NCBI GenBank assembly: GCA_003020945.1
Contig: PXRU01000004.1
Span: 8,222 to 72,221, forward strand
Direction: 5' to 3'
DNA from: Halobacteriales archaeon QS_6_71_20
Lineage (GTDB): Archaea > Halobacteriota > Halobacteria > Halobacteriales > Haloferacaceae
Length of the DNA stretch: 64,000 nucleotides
Below, piece after piece: positions 8,428-14,795 of this stretch (within the stretch, counting starts at the first letter, position 1; each line of letters starts with the position of its first letter). The position numbers and the translations under genes are program-made. The notes beneath the pieces are model-generated. The model worked only from the letters and a program-made list of their open reading frames with translations. It had not been told where the DNA came from and did not search any database.

Positions 8428-9581
8428 GCCTCCACCCCCTCGAAGATCGTCGTGGTGACGCAGTTCCCGAAGCCGCCGACGTTGCACGCTAGTCCCACGT
8501 CGGCGTTCACCTGTCGGTCGCCGGCGTCGCCGACGAGCTGTCGGTAGATCTCGTACGCCTGGGCGACGCCCGAGGCGCCGAGCGGGTGGCCCTTCGACTT
8601 GAGCCCGCCGGAGGTGTTGACCGGGAGCTCGCCGTCGCGGTCGGTCCGCCCCGCCTCGACGGCGCGCCACCCCTCGCCCTTCTCGGCGAAGCCGAGGTCC
8701 TCGAACTGGAGGAACTCCAGGATGGAGAACATGTCGTGGAGCTCCGCCACGTCGACGTCGTCGGGCGAGAGACCGGCCATCCCGTAGGCGCGGTCGCTCG
8801 ACTCCACGACGCCCCGCATCGTCGTGGGGTCGGCGCGCTCGTGGACGACGTGGGTGTCCGTCGCGCCGGCGACGCCGGCGACCTCGACGTACTCGTCGGC
8901 GTACTCCTCGGCGTCGGAGCGGGGGCAGAACGCGAGCGCGGCCGACCCGTCGGTGATCGGGCAGAAGTCGTACAGCCGGAGCGGGTCCGCGACGACCGGC
9001 GAGTTCAACACCGTCTCCAGGTCCACCTCCTCGCGGAACTGGGCGTGCGGGTTGTCGACGCCGTTGCGGTGGTTCTTGACGGCCACCTTGCCGAGGCTCT
9101 CGCGCGGCGCGTCGTACGCGTCGAGGTAGAGGCGGGCGGTAAGCCCGGCGAAGCTCGGCAGCGTTACCCCGTGTTTGTACTCGCAGGGGTGGGTGAGCGA
9201 CGCGATCACGTCGGTCGCCTCGGCGGTCGTCCGGTGGGTCATCTTCTCGCCGCCGACCAGCATCGTCAGGTCGGAGGCGCCCGACGCCACCGACTGCCAG
9301 GCGGCGTAGATCCCCGCCCCGCCGGACGAGGAGGTCTGGTCGATCCGGGCGGTGTAGGCCGGCAGCGCCCCGAGGTCGTGTGCGAGCGCGTTGGGCACGC
9401 CGGTCTGTCCCTCGAACTCCCCGCTGGCCATGTTCGACACGTACAGGTGCTCGACGGCGTCACCCGCGACGCCGGCGTCGTCGAGACATTCGCGGCCCGC
9501 CTCCGCCAACAGGTCGCGGATCCACCCCTCGCGCTGGCCGAACCGGGTCATCGAAGCGCCGATGACTGCGACGTCCTCCAT
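8424..9581 (-). CDS. Thiolase-family protein lacking the usual nucleophilic Cys
   Basis: The 385-residue thiolase-fold protein is close to archaeal acetyl-CoA C-acyltransferase/SCP-x-type proteins. It has VIGASMTRFG at the N-terminus, LVGGEKMTHR, then VAELHDMFSI with the catalytic His, GGLKSKGHPLGASG with the second His, and CNVGGFGNC with the C-terminal Cys. At the position of the acylated Cys (normally CASGGA) the protein reads SSSGGA, so the nucleophile is Ser. This may change the chemistry, or make the protein a structural or acyl-binding partner of the coupled DUF35 protein. The ATG at 9581 starts with MEDVAVIG. It is the first gene of a likely three-gene transcript. Confidence 0.85.
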   Translation of the reverse strand: MEDVAVIGASMTRFGQREGWIRDLLAEAGRECLDDAGVAGDAVEHLYVSNMASGEFEGQTGVPNALAHDLGALPAYTARIDQTSSSGGAGIYAAWQSVASGASDLTMLVGGEKMTHRTTAEATDVIASLTHPCEYKHGVTLPSFAGLTARLYLDAYDAPRESLGKVAVKNHRNGVDNPHAQFREEVDLETVLNSPVVADPLRLYDFCPITDGSAALAFCPRSDAEEYADEYVEVAGVAGATDTHVVHERADPTTMRGVVESSDRAYGMAGLSPDDVDVAELHDMFSILEFLQFEDLGFAEKGEGWRAVEAGRTDRDGELPVNTSGGLKSKGHPLGASGVAQAYEIYRQLVGDAGDRQVNADVGLACNVGGFGNCVTTTIFEGVEA

Positions 9582-9731
9582 ACCGGTTCCTCCGCGGGGG
9601 ACCACTTCGTCGTTCCCCTTCCCGGGGCCGGTGAGCGAGCGGCCCCACCGCGACGACCCGATGTCCTCTCCCGACCGCGCCGCCGCCGGCGGATCGCCCG
9701 GCGTTAAGTGGCCGCCCGCCCGACGTGGCGT

Positions 9732-10145
9732 ATGACCCTCGCGGACGCCGCGCCGACCGCCGGCATCGCCGCCTGCGTCGCGCTGCTGGCCGCGCTGGTG
9801 GCCCCGTTCCTGCTCATCGACGCGCCCGGAACCGGGCTCGGGGTGTACTACTCCTCGGGCACGCTGGGCGTCGGCGGCGTCGCCTTCCTCGCGGTCCTGC
9901 TCGTGGTCGTGTTCCTCTCGGGGAAACAGGAGCGCCGGTCCGGCGACACCGTCGCGGGCGTCGCCGTCGTCGCCGGGGTGGGCCTGCTCGCGCTGGCGAC
10001 GGCGTGGGCGCTTGCCGTCGACGTGCGGAACCTCTACTCGTTCCCGGCGTCGGCCGACTGGATCGTCTACCACCGCTGGCTCGTGCTCGCGCTCGCGGCG
10101 CTGGTGCCCGCGAGCGCCGGCGCGTACGCCAGGGCGGTGGTGTGA
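9732..10145 (+). CDS. Four-segment haloarchaeal membrane protein
   Basis: The 137-residue protein has four predicted transmembrane segments (about residues 8-30, 45-63, 75-95 and 112-135) with a KQERRSGD cytoplasmic loop and a DWIVYHRW motif before the last segment. I associate it with a haloarchaea-only DUF family and no known role. The ATG at 9732 is preferred over the in-frame start 24 bases earlier because that extension would be a basic leader before the first membrane segment. It is divergent from the thiolase and lies upstream of the SRP RNA. Confidence 0.65.
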   Translation: MTLADAAPTAGIAACVALLAALVAPFLLIDAPGTGLGVYYSSGTLGVGGVAFLAVLLVVVFLSGKQERRSGDTVAGVAVVAGVGLLALATAWALAVDVRNLYSFPASADWIVYHRWLVLALAALVPASAGAYARAVV

Positions 10146-10210
10146 GCCCGAACCGGAGCCCGTCGCCGTCGGCCGGTTTCGACCGCCTCGACCTCGCGGC
10201 GGACCGCAAG

Positions 10211-10219
10211 GCCCATAAG
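10211..10219 (+). promoter_or_regulatory. Probable TATA element of the SRP RNA gene
   Basis: The AT-containing stretch CCATAAG lies about 26 bases before the predicted 5' end of the SRP RNA, where an archaeal TATA box would sit. It is the only AT-rich patch in this spacer. Confidence 0.4.
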
Positions 10220-10239
10220 TCGTTCACCAGTAGAGTCGA

Positions 10240-10553
10240 ACGGACTAGGTCGGGCAGTTAGGCCCTGCTCGTCTCCCGCGATAGAGTCTTCAGCGGGGAC
10301 CGAACGCCGGACGCGTCCGGGACGCCCGCCGTGGGCCCCGGAAGCTGACGGAGAAGCCTCGTCCGCCGGGGACGACGGTCCGCCGGGACGCACCCGCAGG
10401 GGTGTTCACCCGCGGTTCGTCGGCGGAACCGGGTCAGGCGCGGAAGCGAGCAGCCCGCCGCCGGACGGTCGTCGCTCGTCGGGTCGCGGGGCGGAGTCAG
10501 CGACCGGGACTCCCCGCGGTGGGCGTCCCGGGCAACTCCGGTCCGTCCGTCAC
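10240..10553 (+). ncRNA. ffs: Signal recognition particle 7S RNA
   Basis: A 490-base stretch without protein genes contains the SRP54-binding helix 8. GTCAGG (10433-10438), a GGAA tetraloop (10442-10445) closed by CGC/GCG, and AGCAGC (10449-10454) reproduce the near-universal SRP motif. The ends pair: ACGGAC at 10240-10245 is complementary to GTCCGT at 10541-10546, giving a molecule of about 310 nucleotides, the size known for halobacterial 7S RNA. A short T-run follows at 10561-10564 and could be the terminator. The RNA scaffolds SRP19 and SRP54 for membrane targeting of proteins. The exact ends are uncertain by several bases. Confidence 0.9.
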
Positions 10554-10634
10554 TCATCCGTTTTCACCCCGCGAGCGACGGCGTCGGAGCGCCGCGACCG
10601 CAACCCCCGAGTACCTCCCGCCCCAGGGACCGAT

Positions 10635-10904
10635 ATGAGCAGCGTCGAGGCCGACGGGATCGTCGCGACCTACGAGGAACGGGAGACGGAACGCCTGCTG
10701 ACGTTCGAGCGGGACGGCCGGACCGCCGCGGTCGCACAGAACCTGGAGGGGTACGCCATGCTGAAGGTGCGGACGGCCGCCGACGGCGACGAACTGGAGC
10801 GCTACTACGGCTTCGACATGGCGCTGGACCACGCCGCCGAGCGGCTGGGCGTCTCCGTCCACGACCTCCCGGTCCCCGAGGACGCCGCCGACATGGGGAT
10901 GTGA
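10635..10904 (+). CDS. Conserved small haloarchaeal protein (DUF7111-like)
   Basis: The 89-residue soluble acidic protein has a beta-rich N-terminal half (GIVATYEERETERLLTFERD, TAAVAQNLEGYAMLKV) and a helical segment ERYYGFDMALDHAAERLGV before a short PVPEDAADMGM tail. I place it, from memory, among haloarchaea-restricted DUFs often found beside the SRP RNA, and assign no function. The ATG at 10635 lies about 70 bases after the SRP RNA terminator, so it probably has its own promoter in that gap. Confidence 0.7.
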   Translation: MSSVEADGIVATYEERETERLLTFERDGRTAAVAQNLEGYAMLKVRTAADGDELERYYGFDMALDHAAERLGVSVHDLPVPEDAADMGM

Positions 10905-10956
10905 GTCCGGGCGACGACCGAATCGGCGGTGCCGCGGGCGGTCGCGGCCGCCGCGA

Positions 10957-12351
10957 TCAGTACGCGTACTCGTCTTCCGTCAGCTGGACGTAGCGGCCGT
11001 CGCGGTTCCGGAACTTGTGCCAGCGGTACCGCAGGAGCAGCTTCGTCGCGCCCAGCCCGGCCGCGAACGTCCGCTCGAACATCCGGTAGCCCCGCTCCGG
11101 CGCGAGCATCCGCCGACCGACGCGGAAGGTGTCGTCCCAGTCGTCCGGGCCGTAGTCGCGGCACATGTCCGCGAGCGCGACGTTGCGCAGCATCTCGTCG
11201 CCGACGACCGCCTGCCACCGGTCGTTGTACGCGCCGACGTCGCCCTCGGCGGCGAGTTCGCCGGCGATGGCGCCCGTCCGGACCGCGACGTGGTCGCCCC
11301 CCTCGTGGAACGCCGAGGTGGCCCCCATCGCGCCCCCCGTCACGAGGACGCCGGCCCCGGCCGGGCTCTCGATCGGCCGCGTCGAGGAGATGGGGTACGT
11401 CTCCGTCCCCCCGGACTTCCCCGCGTCCTCGATCACCGGGAAGTCGGACTCGACGTCGTACTCGTCGCCGTACTCGCGTTCGAGGAGCCGACGGACGTAC
11501 TCCGCCCCCGAGGGGACGCGCTCGTCGTCCTCGCGCAACAGGGCGTACGCGTCGCGGTCCTCGACCTCGTCGAGGTCGAGCCCGATCGGCATCGTCAGGC
11601 CGACGCGACAGACGCGGTCAGCGTTGGGGAACACCCACGGGTAGGCGGTGTGCCCGGGCATGACGCCCCACCAGAACTTGATCGCGCCGTCGACCTCGTC
11701 GTACGCCTCCTCCGGGAAGCGGCGGTACTCCTGGTAGGCGATGTGGTTGCACCGCGTCGAGGCGAGCCGCTCGGAGGCGGCCGCCCCGTCCGGGAGGAGG
11801 TCGTCGAGCACGCGGTTCGTCACCGTGCGCTGGGGGCCGTCCGCGAGCACGAGGACGTCGGCGCCGATCGGCTCCCCGGAGCCGACTCGCAGGCGGTGGC
11901 GCGGCTCGTCGCCCCCGACGCCCGCCCGGGGGTCCGTTTCGACGCCCTTCACCGAGGTACCGACCCGGTACTCGGCGCCGGCCGCCTCGGCGCGGTCGCG
12001 GAGGAAGTCGTCGAACCGCGCGCGGTGCATCGTATAGCCGAAGCCGTCGTAGCCGGACTCGATCCCGGTCGAGCGGAGCACGCACGTCTCCTCCGGCCCG
12101 ATGAACTCCGCGCGGTCGAGGTCGTCCTGGAGGACGCCCTCCGGGAACTCGTCGGGGTGGATCCCCATGATGTCCACCCAGTAGTCGAGGATGCCGGCGG
12201 CGTCCGTCGAGTCGGGACCCGGGCGGTCCCGGTCCTCCCGGGGGACCCCCTTCTCGAGGACGAGCGCGTCGGCCCCGCGGGAGGCGGCGGCGTGACCTGC
12301 GGCCGCCCCCGCCGGCCCGCCGCCGACGACGGCGACGTCGACTCGTTGCAT
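10957..12351 (-). CDS. FAD-dependent geranylgeranyl-reductase-family protein
   Basis: The 464-residue flavoprotein begins with the FAD-binding VAVVGGGPAGAAAG and ADALVLEKG. It has a middle FAD-contact motif DVLVLADGPQRTV, the family's substrate-domain YPWVFPNADRVCRVGL, and a C-terminal VLVTGGAMGATSAFHEGG corresponding to the GD-type motif. Archaeal members reduce the isoprenoid double bonds of digeranylgeranyl phospholipids or prenylated quinones at the membrane. Several paralogues exist in each haloarchaeon, so the exact substrate is uncertain. The ATG at 12351 is immediately upstream of the first beta strand. It is divergent from the metalloprotease gene. Confidence 0.85.
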   Translation of the reverse strand: MQRVDVAVVGGGPAGAAAGHAAASRGADALVLEKGVPREDRDRPGPDSTDAAGILDYWVDIMGIHPDEFPEGVLQDDLDRAEFIGPEETCVLRSTGIESGYDGFGYTMHRARFDDFLRDRAEAAGAEYRVGTSVKGVETDPRAGVGGDEPRHRLRVGSGEPIGADVLVLADGPQRTVTNRVLDDLLPDGAAASERLASTRCNHIAYQEYRRFPEEAYDEVDGAIKFWWGVMPGHTAYPWVFPNADRVCRVGLTMPIGLDLDEVEDRDAYALLREDDERVPSGAEYVRRLLEREYGDEYDVESDFPVIEDAGKSGGTETYPISSTRPIESPAGAGVLVTGGAMGATSAFHEGGDHVAVRTGAIAGELAAEGDVGAYNDRWQAVVGDEMLRNVALADMCRDYGPDDWDDTFRVGRRMLAPERGYRMFERTFAAGLGATKLLLRYRWHKFRNRDGRYVQLTEDEYAY

Positions 12352-12480
12352 GGTACGTACCGGACCGCCATACGGTATTAAATCGCCCGAACCGTTCCGG
12401 TTCGGCCGCCGGAGGGTCGCCGCAGTCCGGACCCGCGGGGACGGGGGAAGGCCTATGCCGCCGCCTCCCGGAGTGTCGGT

Positions 12481-13470
12481 ATGGACATCCCGCGGAGCAT
12501 CCGCGCCCTCAGCGACGCCGCGGACGCCCCCGGCGGCGTCATCGACTGGTCGGCCGTCGCGGAGGCGGCGAAGGGTGGGTGCGAGCCGGGCGACGCCCGG
12601 ATGGAGCCCGCCGAGCGCGACGCGTTCGCCGCCGACGTGCGCGCCGCCCGCGACGGGCTCCGGGAGGCGTCGGGACTCGAGTTCGATCTCCCCGACAGCG
12701 TCGAGGTACAGCACCGTCACCACTGGATCGACGCCAACGTCGCCACCTTCGAGCGGGTGATGCGTCCCCTGGAGGAGCACGGCGCCGGCGTCTTCCCGGG
12801 CGTCGCCCGCTCGCTCAACAGCGGCACGATGGCGGTGACGCTCGCGTTCCTCGCGCGCAACGTCCTCGGACAGTACGACCCGCTCCTGCTGGCCGACGGC
12901 GACGACCACGGCCTCTACTTCGTCCGCCCGAACATCCGGTCGGCGGCGGTCGAACTCGACGTGGCCTACCCCCGCTTCCGCCGGTGGATCGCCTTCCACG
13001 AGGTGGCACACGCCGCCGAGTTCGGCGCCGCGCCGTGGCTCTCCGGGTACCTCGAACGGCGCGTCCGGGACGGCATCTCGAGCATGACCGACGGCACCTC
13101 GCTGCTGGACGTCGCCGCCCGGGAGGGCGGGGGACCGCGCGAGGCGTTCGCCGAGCTCAACACGGCGATGACCGCCGTCGAGGGGTACGCGGAGCTGCTG
13201 ATGGACCGGGCGTTCGACGAGGAGTACGACGACCTGCGCGAGAAGCTCGACGCCCGTCGCCGCGGCGGCGACCCGATCACGAACCTGTTCAAGCGGCTCC
13301 TCGGCTTCGGGATGAAACGCCGGCAGTACGAGCGCGGCGCGCGGTTCTTCGAGGGGGTCGCGGACGCGACGGACCTCCGGGTCGCGTCGCTGGTGTGGGA
13401 GCGCCCGGAGAACCTCCCGAGCGACGCGGAGCTGGACGACCCGCAGGCGTGGGTCCGGCGGATCGCGTAG
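12481..13470 (+). CDS. Zinc-dependent metalloprotease, zincin/DUF2342 type
   Basis: The 329-residue protein has the zincin motif HEVAHAAEF with two His ligands and the catalytic Glu. It is preceded by LDVAYPRFRRWIAF and followed by PWLSGYLERRV. A later GYAELLMDRAFD supplies a possible third acidic ligand. This matches the family sometimes labelled 'coenzyme F420 biosynthesis-associated' in actinobacteria and haloarchaea, whose substrate is not known. There is no signal peptide or membrane segment, so it is cytosolic. The ATG at 12481 gives a full-length family member. It is transcribed divergently from the geranylgeranyl-reductase gene. Confidence 0.8.
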   Translation: MDIPRSIRALSDAADAPGGVIDWSAVAEAAKGGCEPGDARMEPAERDAFAADVRAARDGLREASGLEFDLPDSVEVQHRHHWIDANVATFERVMRPLEEHGAGVFPGVARSLNSGTMAVTLAFLARNVLGQYDPLLLADGDDHGLYFVRPNIRSAAVELDVAYPRFRRWIAFHEVAHAAEFGAAPWLSGYLERRVRDGISSMTDGTSLLDVAAREGGGPREAFAELNTAMTAVEGYAELLMDRAFDEEYDDLREKLDARRRGGDPITNLFKRLLGFGMKRRQYERGARFFEGVADATDLRVASLVWERPENLPSDAELDDPQAWVRRIA

Positions 13471-13518
13471 CGGCGCCCGACGGGCGGGAACCGAGCCGGC
13501 GATGCCGGTCGTCGCCGC

Positions 13519-13740
13519 CTACCGCTTCGGCGAGAACTCCCGGAGCGTCCGCACGACGAACCAGGTGAGGACGAACCCGACGAGCAGCGAGACGGCGACG
13601 GCGACGACCAGCTGAAGGGGGGAGGGGTCGACCTGCAGCGAGACGAGCCCGCCGGAGACGCCGATCAACAGCACCAGTCCCGCCTTCAGTCTGAGGGTCG
13701 TCGCCTCCCGCTCCTCCTCGGAGAAGCTCGGTCCGACCAT
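13519..13740 (-). CDS. Small two-segment membrane protein
   Basis: The 73-residue protein has an acidic amphipathic N-terminus (SFSEEEREATTLRLKAG), two transmembrane segments (about 20-36 and 43-63) and a basic tail. Its start ATG overlaps the TGA of the upstream NTF2-like gene by one base, so they are probably co-translated. No named family is recognised. Confidence 0.65.
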   Translation of the reverse strand: MVGPSFSEEEREATTLRLKAGLVLLIGVSGGLVSLQVDPSPLQLVVAVAVSLLVGFVLTWFVVRTLREFSPKR

Positions 13741-14120
13741 CAGCGGTCCAGCTCCGTCGCCGCGGAGACGTGCATGCCGGCGAACGCCCAGCCGTCGTCG
13801 ACGGGAAGCAGCGTTCCGCTCCAGCGCGTCTCGAACGACCGCTCGGCGAACGCGTCGGTGTCGTACCACGACAGCGTCGTCTCGTCGGCGACGGCCGCGC
13901 CGCCGTCGCGCTCGACGACCCGCAGGTCGCGGCTCTCGACGGTCCAGTCCTCGGTCGTGCGGGTCTGCTCTCGAAGCCCCCGTGCGACCTCGGCGTAGCC
14001 GACGAGCCGTTCGCCGATGCCGACCTTCACCGTCGACGGCGACTCGACGAAGAAGGGCGCGAGCGCCTCGCCGGCACGGAGGGCGTCGTAGTACGATCGG
14101 ACCGTCTCCTCGGGTGTCAT
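13740..14120 (-). CDS. NTF2-like (SnoaL-type fold) protein
   Basis: The 126-residue protein has the layout of the cone-shaped NTF2-like fold. A helical start (TPEETVRSYYDALRAGEALAP) is followed by the strands STVKVGIGERLVGYAEVAR, WTVESRDLRVVERDGGAAVA, TRWSGTLLPVDDGWAFAGMH. Members act as enzymes, binding domains or accessory proteins, and nothing here fixes the role. The ATG at 14120 removes an upstream Arg/Pro-rich extension. It is coupled to the downstream small membrane protein gene. Confidence 0.75.
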   Translation of the reverse strand: MTPEETVRSYYDALRAGEALAPFFVESPSTVKVGIGERLVGYAEVARGLREQTRTTEDWTVESRDLRVVERDGGAAVADETTLSWYDTDAFAERSFETRWSGTLLPVDDGWAFAGMHVSAATELDR

Positions 14121-14250
14121 CGGGCGGACGGACGGTCGGCGGGGGCTTGAAATCGGCGTTCCCGACCGGCCGCCCGGAGCCGATCCGACGCGAGTCGCGG
14201 TCGCGGCCGGCCGCCGACAGCCCGAAGTGGCGCGAACGTCTGTGATCGGC

Positions 14251-14637
14251 ATGGGCTATCCGGTCACGTACTACTGTCCCCGCTGCGAGACGCTCGTCGA
14301 ACTGGAGCGCGACGGCTACCTCTCCGACAAGGCGGTGACGCCGTACCCGTTCGAGGGCTGGGAGTACGCCGAGCCGGACCAGCCGTTCGAGGACGGCGAA
14401 GCCGACGGCGTCGCGATGGTCTGTGGCGAGCGGCCGCCCCCCGCGGACGCGGACGGCGAGGGCTGTGGCGAGCGCTTCTACCTCTCGTTTCTCCGCTTCG
14501 AGGACGGCGAGGAGGTCGACCCTCGCCGACCCGAGTCGGACGGTGAGACGGTCCGGCTGAGCGACGACGGGGCCGACTCCACGCGCGGCCCGCCGACCAC
14601 CGACGGCCCCTCGGGACCGACCGGCGGCTTCTACTGA
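14251..14637 (+). CDS. Zinc-ribbon protein of haloarchaea
   Basis: The 128-residue protein starts with YYCPRCETLVELERDGYLSD, a CxxC knuckle. A second Cys pair lies further on (AMVCGERPPP... GEGCGERFYLSF), so a single zinc ribbon is likely. The C-terminal 40 residues are acidic and low-complexity. It is probably a cytosolic nucleic-acid or protein adaptor; no specific function is known to me. The ATG at 14251 is preferred because it directly precedes the first ribbon strand. Confidence 0.65.
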   Translation: MGYPVTYYCPRCETLVELERDGYLSDKAVTPYPFEGWEYAEPDQPFEDGEADGVAMVCGERPPPADADGEGCGERFYLSFLRFEDGEEVDPRRPESDGETVRLSDDGADSTRGPPTTDGPSGPTGGFY

Positions 14638-14795
14638 CCGCTCCCCCCGTCGGGAGGTGGGACCGGCGCGGGAAAGGGTTCAAATACGAAGCCGGGGCCA
14701 CTGTCGCCGTGACCTGACGGTCGCCACGGCGCGTCAGCGGGTGTGCGACGCCGCGTGTCGTGGATCGGACGGCGGCGTCGCCTGTCAGCCCCGAA

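Noticed and set aside
14670-14700. TTCAAAT T-loop-like sequence after the zinc-ribbon gene
   Set aside because: Neighbouring bases do not form an acceptor stem or T stem, so there is no tRNA.
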